From Paenibacillus terricola (GTDB lineage: Bacteria; Bacillota; Bacilli; Paenibacillales; Paenibacillaceae), in assembly GCF_014779765.1 (NCBI RefSeq), contig NZ_JACXZA010000003.1, positions 434,001 to 498,000 of the forward strand: a DNA stretch of 64,000 nt. Direction: 5' to 3'. The notes beneath the pieces were generated by a model that saw only the letters and a list, made by a program, of their open reading frames with translations, ran no database searches and had not been told where the DNA came from. The translations under genes and the position numbers were made by a program. Below are positions 42,625-51,186 of this stretch, one piece after another. The stretch's first letter is position 1, and every line of letters begins with the position of its first letter.

Positions 42625-45513
42625 CTATTTGTCTAGATTGAATTCTTGGCGCTTGACCGTAATCTCGTCATTAATGTAGAGAATGTAATCGGATAGCGCT
42701 TCGCGCGCATTCTCATTCGCATTGACGACCTTACGGAATGCATTATCCAGATGACGGCCTGTGAAGTATCCGCCTGGAACCTGCGGAATGCCTTGTACCC
42801 ACTGCCACTGCTCTTCCAGATTGCGATAGTCCTTAACCGGCCAAGGCAGCTCCTCGAGCGCCTCGACATTCGCCGTCGGATAGCGCGCCGCTTCACCCAT
42901 CAGGCCTTCCATTTCACGGCCATAAGCGATTTGGGTTTCCTTGGACGTCCACCATTTCATGAACTCCCAAGCGGCATCCTTGTCCTTCGCATTCTTCAGC
43001 ATCATGACGCCGGTCGTGTGGCTTGCAACTGCATGGTCCACTGTGCCATCGCCCTGTTCTGTGCCCGGTACAATCGTGAAATCCCACAGCCCTTTGATTT
43101 CCGGCGCGAGGACCGTAAGCATGTTATACGTCGTATAGTCGGCGATACCGATCGGCATCTCGCCCGTACGGAATCGGTTCGGGAAATCCGCAATCAGCGG
43201 GAATTTGTAGTTCGTATAGAACTGTGTCCATTTCTTGAAGACGTTCATCGCAATATCGGAATCCAGTGCGCTGCTCTTGCCGTTATCCCGATAGAACTCG
43301 CCGCCATTCTGATACAGCAGAGCTGAGAACGTCGCGTTCGGTACCATGTTGGCGTTGCCTTGCTCGATCGGCAGCCAGAACTCCATGTTGTGCTTCTGCA
43401 GCACGGAGATCATATTATAGATGTCCTGCCACGTCTTAGGCACCTCGAGTCCGAGCTCTTTCAGAATGTCTTTGCGATAGAACAACATTGGGAACGATTG
43501 CTGCTCTGGCAAAGCATACGTTCCGCCTCCATAGCGATAAGGCGTTAAACCGCTCTCGCGGAAACGGGAAGCGATCTGATCGTAATCCGGGAACTGCTTC
43601 AGGTCTGCTGCCGCATCCCTCATCGCATAGTTGACCGGCACATCTTCGCCGATCTGCATCGCAACGTCCGGCCCTTCGCCGGCAAGCGTCGCCGGAAGCA
43701 GAATGTTGGCAGGAACCAGCTTCAGACTGACGGAAATATTCGACTCCGGCGTGAACGTCTCGTCGATCAGGTTCTTAAGCACCTGCGCTTGGTCGCGTCC
43801 TGTCGTAATCCATACCGTCGTTGAACGGTTGCCCTTGCCTGTATTGCCGATGCTGTCATAATCCTCCGTATAGGAAGCGACTAAACCGCCTAGTTCATGC
43901 TTCACATCCTGGGCGAACGTCGCTTGGGCCCGTGGAAGCTTATAACCAGGTGAAGATATAGCCAAATAATCAAGCGTAATCGGCTGTTCGCGCACGGTGA
44001 GAATCCAAGTGCCTAAACCACCTATGTTGACCTTGAAGGAAGCGAGTCGTCCCGGAATCGTCTCCGGCTTCTTCGCCATGTCATCCAACTGCTTAACGAG
44101 CGTATAGAGCACTGATACCTTGTCGCTTCGCTCGCCCGTCATTTGCTCTAGATATTCCGCTACGCTCGATATCGTCTTGGATTGTTCTTGGAAGACCTTG
44201 ATCATGTCTGGAATCCGTTTCTCCAGCTGGTAATCGCGCAGCGTATCCGGCGAATTCGATGTAATCATAATGATTTTGCGATACATCTCGTTCAATTGGA
44301 GAACGCTCGACTCGATCGTCTGGAGCAACGGCGCCATTTCGCCAAGCGATACCGTCATCCGAATGCGATGCGTGCCTTTGGTCAAATGGAACAAATACGG
44401 CTCGTCTTTGCCATTGCCAAGCACGTCATTGCTCCAATCCATCCCGAAGTCGAAGCGCAGCCGCTTCATTTCCTTGAATGGATATTCGCCATCGATCGTT
44501 AGGCTCCGCGTCGCGAATATGCCGCGCAGTTGATCTTGCTTCTCTTTTAATGCAATTTGATATAAACCATCCGCCGGCGCTTCGAATTCCCACTCGATCC
44601 ACTGACCTGGAAGTTTCCAGTTCAGTCCGCCGATGGTGTTGATTCTTAGCTTAGATACATCGTATGGGATGACTGTCGGGCTCGATCTGTCAGTCAACGG
44701 ATATAAGGTCGGAGACGACTTGTAGACGGCCTTCTCCGCCTGAATGAGAACATATTGGTTATCGACTGGTTTTAGCCCTTTAGCCTCATATTCGCTCTTC
44801 AGTTCTGCATACGTCTTCACGTTAGGATTGCGATACAATTCGATGTAATCGATAGCCATCGGCTCGCGCATTGCTGTCAACTTAAGGTTCTGCACGCCTT
44901 TATCGAAGTAGAAAGAGTAAGGCTCGTCATAATAACCGTTGCGGTCCGATACGGATTCGGTCTGCCATATCGGCTTCTCAATTTGTCTTGGACGCAGTTC
45001 ATTGCCTCTGTCATCCCGCTTAATCTCATCGGACTGATTGCCCCATACACGGTCGAAGGTAATAATATCCGCACCGCTGAATGGAACTTTGTTATTAATT
45101 TCAATCTGACGCTCAATCGCCGAGCTCTTGCCCTCCAGCGGCAAATAACGAACTCGAATGTTGTAGAGCCCTGCCTGATCGATCGGCACGTTCCAGCTTA
45201 TCGATCCTTCTTCCGGTGTTAGGACCGCTTGCGCGCCTTGTTCATCGACGACCTGGAATCCGTCTCCTTCTGCTGTCTTATAGCTCTCGCCCTCAATACG
45301 AATGACAGTATCCGGCCGAGCCGCTGCCTGGTGGTTGTTCAAGTACATGTCATAGCTGTCGTCACTCACAGACGTCGTGACAGCCTTGAAATCAGCCATC
45401 GCTTGAACGCGTCCGTTGTCGGATGAACTCGAAGGGTAGAACGCCCAAATCGACATTAACAATACGGCGAGAACTAATATGATCGCGACGTAGTTCTTTT
45501 TACTTAAGTTCAC
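42625..45513 (-). CDS. Giant solute-binding protein with N-terminal carbohydrate-binding-like extension
   Basis: GTG at 45511-45513 is chosen because GGAGGGAG lies 4-5 nt upstream; the frame to 45558 has no ribosome site. The product (962 residues) has an N-terminal membrane anchor (about 6-25, no lipobox). Two beta-sandwich regions of CBM35/galactose-binding type follow (about 60-210 starting IRIEGESYKTA and 225-360 starting VLIQAEKAVYKS), then a helical stalk (about 365-455), another short beta region, and a complete family 1 binding-protein fold (about 530-960; GPDVAMQIGEDVPVNYA, YALPEQQSFPMLFYRKD). It is twice the length of a normal binding protein. It should hold long xylan-type chains near the permeases encoded next. 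Confidence 0.88.
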   Translation of the reverse strand: MNLSKKNYVAIILVLAVLLMSIWAFYPSSSSDNGRVQAMADFKAVTTSVSDDSYDMYLNNHQAAARPDTVIRIEGESYKTAEGDGFQVVDEQGAQAVLTPEEGSISWNVPIDQAGLYNIRVRYLPLEGKSSAIERQIEINNKVPFSGADIITFDRVWGNQSDEIKRDDRGNELRPRQIEKPIWQTESVSDRNGYYDEPYSFYFDKGVQNLKLTAMREPMAIDYIELYRNPNVKTYAELKSEYEAKGLKPVDNQYVLIQAEKAVYKSSPTLYPLTDRSSPTVIPYDVSKLRINTIGGLNWKLPGQWIEWEFEAPADGLYQIALKEKQDQLRGIFATRSLTIDGEYPFKEMKRLRFDFGMDWSNDVLGNGKDEPYLFHLTKGTHRIRMTVSLGEMAPLLQTIESSVLQLNEMYRKIIMITSNSPDTLRDYQLEKRIPDMIKVFQEQSKTISSVAEYLEQMTGERSDKVSVLYTLVKQLDDMAKKPETIPGRLASFKVNIGGLGTWILTVREQPITLDYLAISSPGYKLPRAQATFAQDVKHELGGLVASYTEDYDSIGNTGKGNRSTTVWITTGRDQAQVLKNLIDETFTPESNISVSLKLVPANILLPATLAGEGPDVAMQIGEDVPVNYAMRDAAADLKQFPDYDQIASRFRESGLTPYRYGGGTYALPEQQSFPMLFYRKDILKELGLEVPKTWQDIYNMISVLQKHNMEFWLPIEQGNANMVPNATFSALLYQNGGEFYRDNGKSSALDSDIAMNVFKKWTQFYTNYKFPLIADFPNRFRTGEMPIGIADYTTYNMLTVLAPEIKGLWDFTIVPGTEQGDGTVDHAVASHTTGVMMLKNAKDKDAAWEFMKWWTSKETQIAYGREMEGLMGEAARYPTANVEALEELPWPVKDYRNLEEQWQWVQGIPQVPGGYFTGRHLDNAFRKVVNANENAREALSDYILYINDEITVKRQEFNLDK

Positions 45514-45549
45514 TCTTCTCCCTCCTGCAGCGAAAGACATAAAATGTAC

Positions 45550-45580
45550 AGTCCCCATTAGAACCTTCTAAATGGGGACT
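45550..45580 (-). other. Intercistronic hairpin between binding-protein genes
   Basis: AGTCCCCATT (45550-45559) pairs with AATGGGGACT (45571-45580), with additional inner pairing AGAA/TTCT. There is no clear T-run on the minus strand, so it is probably a partial terminator or mRNA 3'-end stabiliser. The right arm is also present downstream of the duplicate gene at 47137-47149, but the left arm is lost there. Confidence 0.65.
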
Positions 45581-45598
45581 GCTCTTAGCGATATCGAT

Positions 45599-47008
45599 TT
45601 ACTTTTTGTAAACTTTGTCAATCGCCGATTGGAATACTGGTTTGTACTTCTCGATCACTGTCGATACCGAAGTACCGCTATTAATCTCGCCAACGAAATC
45701 ATAGAATTTCAGGTCTGGCATGAACGTGTTGTGGTCAAGCACGAGCAGATTCGGTTGCACGACCTTCGCGTTGTTAATATCGTCTTCGTTCGAGAAGTTC
45801 GATTCGAGCGTTGATTGACCTGGGTAGTCATATACCGAATCGATGTCGTTAATTTTCTCCCAAATGTACATCAGCTTGTCTGGATCTTTAACGCCTTTCG
45901 GAATCGTCAGCGCTTGGAGCAAGCCCTCGAACGAGTGATACGTGGATGCGCTTGGACCTTTAGGGAACGGCACGAAACCGATATCCGCATCCGGCATATC
46001 CGTCTTAAGACCGCCGATTTCATACATCGCGCCAGCATACATAAGCGTATTGCCCTGACGGAAGAATTGACCAGGCTCGGTCCAATCTCCACCTTCTGTA
46101 GGTCTAGGGATTTTCTCGGTCATAAGCTTCGATTCAAAGTTAAGCGCTTCCAGCGTCTTCGGATCATCAAGGTTTTGCTTGTCATCCTTCGTCAAGCCCG
46201 TTTCATTGGACATGAGTGCAAATTCAACCAGGCCGTTGTTCGCCAGACCCCAAGTGTCAAGCTTGCCGTCATTGTTCGTGTCCTTGTTTGCTTCCTTCGC
46301 AACTTGGATAAACGTATCCCAGTTCCAGTTGTTGTCATTGACATAATCCTGAAGCGGTTTCAGACCAAGCTCATTCATCAGCTTGCGGTTGTAGAAAATG
46401 CCTTGAACAAGGTTGCCTTGATCTTCCGTGAAACCGTAACCGCGGCCATTATACGTATACAGCGAATTCGTCATCGTTTGGTTGAAAACATTCGCATTCT
46501 TCGTATACTCATCAATCGGCTGCAGCAAATCTTGTTTGACGAGCGTAGGGACCGTGTACGTTTTGCCCAAGCGTACAATATCGCCGAGCGGCTGGCCGGA
46601 CAGCAACGATGCCGTTACCTTCTGTTGATACTCGCCATAGTCAATGGAAACGTACTCCATTTTGAAATTGTGTTTCTTCTCTAGCTCTTCCAGGTTCTTC
46701 TTTTTCTGAATATTGTCCGGGTTGTCCTCGCCAATTGTCATGTCCCACCAGGATACAACTTTAATCGTGCGACCACCGAGATCGAAATCCATGTCCGGCG
46801 TTTTGTACGCCGCATCGTCTGCCGTTGCGTCTGCACCGTCGTCCGTTGCTGCATCGTCGCCTTTTGCATCCGTGTCCGTTGCTTGATCGGTCGTGCTTTG
46901 GTTAGCAGAATCTGTTCCTTTGCTACCTTCGTCCTTGGAGCCGCTGCTTCCGCAGGCTGACAGAACCAGCATCATTGCCGCCGTCAGCATCAACAATTTT
47001 TTAGGCAC
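45599..47008 (-). CDS. Sugar-binding lipoprotein (tandem duplicate B)
   Basis: A 469-residue lipoprotein: GTG start after GAGGGGG, lipobox VLSAC (Cys19), then a low-complexity Asp/Ala/Thr spacer (about 25-72). The family 1 binding-protein body contains DFDLGGRTIKVVSWWDMT, IFYNRKLMNELGLKP and GPSAST. It differs from the 47166-48575 product at a minority of positions along the whole length, including the same spacer, so the two are recent paralogues. Shared upstream and downstream flanks show that a whole unit of about 1.55 kb was duplicated. The ligand is probably a xylo-oligosaccharide (inference from the GH10/GH43 context). Confidence 0.92.
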   Translation of the reverse strand: MPKKLLMLTAAMMLVLSACGSSGSKDEGSKGTDSANQSTTDQATDTDAKGDDAATDDGADATADDAAYKTPDMDFDLGGRTIKVVSWWDMTIGEDNPDNIQKKKNLEELEKKHNFKMEYVSIDYGEYQQKVTASLLSGQPLGDIVRLGKTYTVPTLVKQDLLQPIDEYTKNANVFNQTMTNSLYTYNGRGYGFTEDQGNLVQGIFYNRKLMNELGLKPLQDYVNDNNWNWDTFIQVAKEANKDTNNDGKLDTWGLANNGLVEFALMSNETGLTKDDKQNLDDPKTLEALNFESKLMTEKIPRPTEGGDWTEPGQFFRQGNTLMYAGAMYEIGGLKTDMPDADIGFVPFPKGPSASTYHSFEGLLQALTIPKGVKDPDKLMYIWEKINDIDSVYDYPGQSTLESNFSNEDDINNAKVVQPNLLVLDHNTFMPDLKFYDFVGEINSGTSVSTVIEKYKPVFQSAIDKVYKK

Positions 47009-47053
47009 TCTTTTGTCCCCCTCGTTTAGTGAGAAATGGAACTTACAAAGAAA

Positions 47054-47116
47054 GTGTAGCGCTTACAATTGGAAGTCAACAACCCGTCTTAACTTAGGTG
47101 TTGTACCTGTCAAAAT
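47054..47116 (-). promoter_or_regulatory. Promoter region of duplicate B
   Basis: Minus-strand TTGTTG (47078-47083) and TACACT (47054-47059), spaced 18 bp. A cre-like TGTAGCGCTTACAA (47056-47069, one base short of the consensus symmetry) overlaps the -10. A 21-bp box at 47096-47116 recurs with one change at 48658-48678. Conservation between the duplicates supports function. Confidence 0.55.
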
Positions 47117-47165
47117 ATAGGGCTATCTTATAAGCTTCTAAATGTGGACTGCTCTTAAGCGATAT

Positions 47166-48575
47166 CTACTTTTTGTAAACTTTGTCGATCGCCGATTGGA
47201 ACACTGGTTTGTACTTCTCGATTACTGTCGATACCGAAGTACCGCCGTTCAGTTCGCCTGCGAAGTCATAATATTTCAGGTCTGGCATGAACGTATTATG
47301 ATCAAGCACGGACAGGTTCGATTGAACAAGCTTCGCATTCTCGATATCGTCTTCGTTCGAGAAGTTCGTCTCGAGCGATGATTGGCCTGGGTAGTCGTAA
47401 ACCGAGTCGATATCGTTCATTTTCTCCCAGATGTACATCAGCTTGTCTGGATCTTTAACGCCTTTCGGAATCGTCAGCGCTTGAAGTGCCGGCTCGTACG
47501 AGTGGAACGTCGATGCGCTTGGTCCTTTAGGGAACGGTACGAAGCCGATATCCGAGTCCGGCATATCCGTCTTCAGACCGCCGATTTCATACATTGCGCC
47601 TGCATACATCAGCGTATTGCCTTGGCGGAAGAATTGACCTGGCTCCGTCCAGTCGCCACCCTCTGTCGGGCGATTGACTTTGTCCACAATAACCTTCTGT
47701 GCGAACGTAAGCGCTTCGATCGTTTTCGGATCGTCGAGGTTTTGTTTATCTTCCTTCGTCAGACTTGCTTCGTTGGACATCAGTGCCTGATCAAGGAGGG
47801 AGTTATTCGCAAGTCCCCATGTGTCAAGCTTGCCGTCATTGTTCGTATCTTTATTCGCTTCCTTCGCGACTTGAACGAACGTATCCCAGTTCCAGTTGCC
47901 TTCTTTGACGTAATCTTGCATTGGCTTCAAGCCGAGCTCGTTCATCAGCTTACGGTTGTAGAAAATGCCTTGAATGAGCGCGCCTTGATCCTCTGTGAAG
48001 CCATAACCGCGGCCATTGTAGGTATACAGCTCATTCGTCATTTTCTGATTGAAAACATTCGCATTCTTCGTGTATTCATCCACCGGCTGCAGCAGGTCTT
48101 GTTTCGTTAGCGTAGGTACCGTGTACGTTTTGCCCAAGCGGACGATATCGCCGATCGGTTGACCCGACAGAAGCGATGCCGTTACCTTCTGTTGATATTC
48201 GCCGAAATCGATTGGAACGAATTCCATCTTGAAGTTATGCTTCTTCTCCAACTCTTCCAGGTTCTTCTTCTTTTGAATATTGTCCGGGTTGTCTTCGCCA
48301 GGCGTCATATCCCACCAGGATACAACCTTAATCGTACGGCCGCCGAGATCGAAATCCATGTCCGGCGTTTTGTACGCTGCATCGTCTGCCGCTGCATCCG
48401 CACCGTCGTCGGCTGCCGCATCGTCGCCTGTTGCATCCGTGTTCGTTGCTTGGTCGGTCGTGGTCTGACTAGCAGTATCTGTTCCTTTGGTGTCTGCATC
48501 TTTGGAGCCGCTGCTGCCGCATGCTGACAGAACCAGCATCATTGCAGCTGTCAGCATCAACATTTTTTTACTCAT
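47166..48575 (-). CDS. Sugar-binding lipoprotein (tandem duplicate A)
   Basis: The ATG at 48573-48575 is chosen: it follows GGGGGGAC and gives a 469-residue product equal in length to duplicate B; the longer frame to 48737 reads through the promoter. Lipobox VLSAC, a spacer with repeated Ala/Asp/Thr, and the binding-protein fold are the same as in its neighbour. Differences cluster in surface stretches such as SLLDQALMSNEAS versus GLVEFALMSNETG and TFAQKVIVDKVNR versus NFESKLMTEKIPR, which may tune ligand preference. It has its own promoter and faces a divergent YesN-like regulator. Confidence 0.92.
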   Translation of the reverse strand: MSKKMLMLTAAMMLVLSACGSSGSKDADTKGTDTASQTTTDQATNTDATGDDAAADDGADAAADDAAYKTPDMDFDLGGRTIKVVSWWDMTPGEDNPDNIQKKKNLEELEKKHNFKMEFVPIDFGEYQQKVTASLLSGQPIGDIVRLGKTYTVPTLTKQDLLQPVDEYTKNANVFNQKMTNELYTYNGRGYGFTEDQGALIQGIFYNRKLMNELGLKPMQDYVKEGNWNWDTFVQVAKEANKDTNNDGKLDTWGLANNSLLDQALMSNEASLTKEDKQNLDDPKTIEALTFAQKVIVDKVNRPTEGGDWTEPGQFFRQGNTLMYAGAMYEIGGLKTDMPDSDIGFVPFPKGPSASTFHSYEPALQALTIPKGVKDPDKLMYIWEKMNDIDSVYDYPGQSSLETNFSNEDDIENAKLVQSNLSVLDHNTFMPDLKYYDFAGELNGGTSVSTVIEKYKPVFQSAIDKVYKK

Positions 48576-48615
48576 TTTTTGTCCCCCCGTATGATAAATA
48601 GAACTTACACAGCAA

Positions 48616-48678
48616 AGTGTAGCGTTTACAATTGAAATGCAACAACCTGTCGCAGCATAGGTGTTGTACCCGTCAAAA
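48616..48678 (-). promoter_or_regulatory. Promoter region of duplicate A
   Basis: Minus-strand TTGTTG (48640-48645) and TACACT (48616-48621), 18 bp apart, with the same cre-like overlap (TGTAGCGTTTACAA) and the upstream 21-bp box (48658-48678) that begins TTTTGACGGGTAC on the minus strand. The box position just upstream of the -35 suits an activator. Confidence 0.55.
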
Positions 48679-48861
48679 CGTAGGAATGTCGAGATGGACA
48701 TCCAAACTTTGCGTGAAAATTTCGATGAGGTAAACATCTGCTAACGAAGCAAAGAAAAGCACGTTGTTTGACCGTACCCCCATTTAACATAATAAAAAAG
48801 TAACGATTGATAACGTTTGCAAACGACAATCTTTTTTTCATCGTAATAGGGGGTTATCTTC

Positions 48862-49635
48862 GTGTATAAGGTGCTGCTAGTCGATGCTGCTCAACAATCC
48901 AAGGACACGACGATCGGTTTGCTAGCTTGGAGAGAATTAGGGTTTTCCTTGGACGATTATGTTTCAACACGAACAGAAGCCATGTCCATGTTCGCCAGCC
49001 AGCAGTATGCGCTTGTTCTTATTAATATGAACTGCGCACAAGTGGACGGCATTCGTCTCTGCGAGCAAATTAGAGAAACGAGTCGAGTGCCTATCATTCT
49101 GCTTGGGGGCGACAATGATTTTCAGCTCGCTCGCAAGGCGATGTGTTATCAAGTCAGCGATTACTTGCCGGATCCCATCTCGCCTGACGAACTGCGTGCA
49201 AGTTTGTATCGAGTTCAACGGGAGCTGGAGGAGCTTATCGGCACAGAAATTAAAGCGCTTACAACTACACCTGCAGACATGATGACTCCTATTCCTGTTC
49301 CTTCTCCTTCCAATATCATTGATAAAGTAAAGGAATTCGTTGAAGAATCGCTGCATCAGAACATTACGCTTAAGGAAATCTCAAACATATTCCATTTCAA
49401 CTACTCCTATCTAGGGCAGAAATTTAAGAGCCATGAGAACATGACCTTTAATGAATATTTGCTTCAGCAACGGATGGAGAAAGCGAAATATTTGTTGGAG
49501 CATACCGATATGAAAATCTATGAAATCGCAAACGAGGTTGGGTATACGGAGATGGATTGGTTCTATAAGAAATTCAAAGCCTATACGGGCGTAAGCGCCA
49601 ATGAGTTTCGAAAGATGATCTCGATCACCGCCTGA
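48862..49635 (+). CDS. YesN-like AraC regulator with degenerate receiver domain
   Basis: A 257-residue protein; GTG start after AGGGGG. An N-terminal CheY-like receiver (about 1-118) lacks the key residues. The phosphoacceptor position in the strand-3 block LVLINMNCAQVDG is Asn55, the acidic pair has decayed to VDAA (Asp8 only), and the usual Lys-Pro is Asp104-Pro. The C-terminal AraC DNA-binding domain (about 150-257; LKEISNIFHFNYSYLGQKFK and IYEIANEVGYTEMDWFYKKF) is intact. No kinase gene adjoins. It is probably a phosphorylation-independent regulator of the divergent binding-protein cluster, perhaps acting at the conserved 21-bp boxes. Confidence 0.88.
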   Translation: MYKVLLVDAAQQSKDTTIGLLAWRELGFSLDDYVSTRTEAMSMFASQQYALVLINMNCAQVDGIRLCEQIRETSRVPIILLGGDNDFQLARKAMCYQVSDYLPDPISPDELRASLYRVQRELEELIGTEIKALTTTPADMMTPIPVPSPSNIIDKVKEFVEESLHQNITLKEISNIFHFNYSYLGQKFKSHENMTFNEYLLQQRMEKAKYLLEHTDMKIYEIANEVGYTEMDWFYKKFKAYTGVSANEFRKMISITA

Positions 49636-49681
49636 TCGCTTATAATAGAACAAACACTGTGCTAAGAGGTGCATATTCAGT

Positions 49682-50614
49682 ATGAATAAGAGGGCAGCGG
49701 ACATCGCAGCAAATGAAACTCCCGAGGGGACCCAGATTCTATATGGCGAGTATGGCGAGAAAGGAACGTATTACTCCTGCTCCTATCGGCCGAATGTTGT
49801 CTATGCCCAATACGGAGAAGTGGAAAGAAGATTGCAGATCATCGTTCCGCATCGCGCTGGATACAAATTCCCTTTGGTTGTATTTGTTCAAGGCTCCGCA
49901 TGGAGACCGCAAGATCTGTATGCTGCCATTCCGAACCTTTGTCATATAGCGGCCAAAGGCTACGTTGTCGCAAGCGTCGAGATTCGGCACACGGACCTTG
50001 CCCAGTTCCCGGCCCCTGTCGAAGATGTCAAATGTGCGATCCGGTTTATGCGCAAACATGCGGAAGCGTACGGGGTTGATCCGAATCGGGTTGCGGTATG
50101 GGGTGATTCATCAGGCGGACATCTTGCATTAATGACGGGGCTTACCATTGGTGAATATGATAACGGCCTCTATAGTGAACAATCAGATGAGGTGAGCGCC
50201 GTTGTTGATTACTATGGCGTTTCGGACCTGCTAACGTTGGGCAAGTATAATGACATCCTTGATCATGATGCTGCTGATTCCCCGGAGGGGCTGCTCATCG
50301 GTGGGAGTGTGCCGGAACATCTCGAATTGGCGAAGAAAGCAAGTCCGATTCATCAGAATCTGGATAAGAGGCTTCCGCCTTTTCTCATTGTTCATGGAGA
50401 CAGCGATCAGATCGTGCATGTTAACCAGAGCATTGAGATGTATAAGGCGCTTAGAAACAGCGGGCAGAACGCAACCTTCTATAAAGTAGCTGGGGCGGAT
50501 CATGGGGCTGGGATATGGAACCCTCAAGTGCTGGATATGACAGAGAGGTTCTTGGCTGCTAATCTGCATCGGCCGAATGTCGATAAGCCTCCTTTTCAAC
50601 ATGAGGTTGAATAG
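49682..50614 (+). CDS. Alpha/beta-hydrolase esterase (BD-FAE-like)
   Basis: A 310-residue protein without a signal peptide; ATG after AGAGGTG. Serine hydrolase motif GDSSGGH gives the nucleophile (about residue 143), Asp in HGDSDQIVH and His in GADHGAG complete the triad, and VFVQGSAW supplies the oxyanion-hole region. Close relatives include bifunctional acetylxylan/feruloyl esterases (BD-FAE) and carboxylesterases. In this xylan context a cytoplasmic deacetylase for imported acetylated xylo-oligosaccharides is plausible. It lies 46 bp downstream of the YesN-like gene on the same strand. Confidence 0.87.
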   Translation: MNKRAADIAANETPEGTQILYGEYGEKGTYYSCSYRPNVVYAQYGEVERRLQIIVPHRAGYKFPLVVFVQGSAWRPQDLYAAIPNLCHIAAKGYVVASVEIRHTDLAQFPAPVEDVKCAIRFMRKHAEAYGVDPNRVAVWGDSSGGHLALMTGLTIGEYDNGLYSEQSDEVSAVVDYYGVSDLLTLGKYNDILDHDAADSPEGLLIGGSVPEHLELAKKASPIHQNLDKRLPPFLIVHGDSDQIVHVNQSIEMYKALRNSGQNATFYKVAGADHGAGIWNPQVLDMTERFLAANLHRPNVDKPPFQHEVE

Positions 50615-50668
50615 AATGTCATAGACAAGGCAGGTTCTGATTCTATTGAAGTAAGTGAGGTCGGCTGC

Positions 50669-51100
50669 ATGGAGTTGGAGAAGCTGGAGAAAGTGCTAAC
50701 CATACATGTTCGTATCGAGCGAACGATCGAACTACATCAAGACGATGGCGATTCCGTTGTAATGATCTCATTTACAGGCAATGCGACGGGGGAATTTTTT
50801 CAAGGGGAAATTCTTGAAGGCGGAATCGATACGCAGGTGATAGGAAGGTCAGGCGGACGGCACACACTGTCTGCCAGGTACATGCTGCAAGGTAAAGATT
50901 ATGAAGGTCAGGCCTGCCGCATCTACATCGAGAACAATGGCGATGCGAACAAGCAATGGAACGATGCCCTGTTCCGCACTCGCCCTTCGATTATTACGAA
51001 TAGCAAGGCATTATCCTCATGGAATAACGATCTATTCTTAGGCGAAGGATTCCCGACGGAATCGGGAGTCGATATTACCATTTATAGATGGGTGCAATAA
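50669..51100 (+). CDS. DUF3237-family protein
   Basis: A 143-residue cytoplasmic protein matching the DUF3237 pattern: an N-terminal VRIERTIELHQDDGDSVVMISFTGNATGEFF-type barrel strand, GGRHTLSARYML, EGQACRIYIENNG and a final GVDITIYRW. The family forms small beta-barrels of unknown function. It follows the esterase gene on the same strand 54 bp downstream, so the two could be co-expressed. Terminator-like sequence follows. Confidence 0.8.
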   Translation: MELEKLEKVLTIHVRIERTIELHQDDGDSVVMISFTGNATGEFFQGEILEGGIDTQVIGRSGGRHTLSARYMLQGKDYEGQACRIYIENNGDANKQWNDALFRTRPSIITNSKALSSWNNDLFLGEGFPTESGVDITIYRWVQ

Positions 51101-51128
51101 GAGGTTATTTCCCAATAATCTAATAACA

Positions 51129-51186
51129 GAAGGGGCTGTCTCACAAGGTCATGTAAATTGATCTTAGGATAGCTCCTGTTTTTTTC
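51129..51186 (+). terminator. Intrinsic terminator after DUF3237 gene
   Basis: AGAAGGGGCTGTCTC pairs imperfectly (with G-U pairs) with GGATAGCTCCT, followed by GTTTTTTTC ending near 51186. Confidence 0.75.

Noticed and set aside
47056-47069. True CcpA cre site at the duplicated promoters
   Set aside because: The half-sites are one base too close to satisfy the 14-bp cre consensus, so it is only called cre-like.
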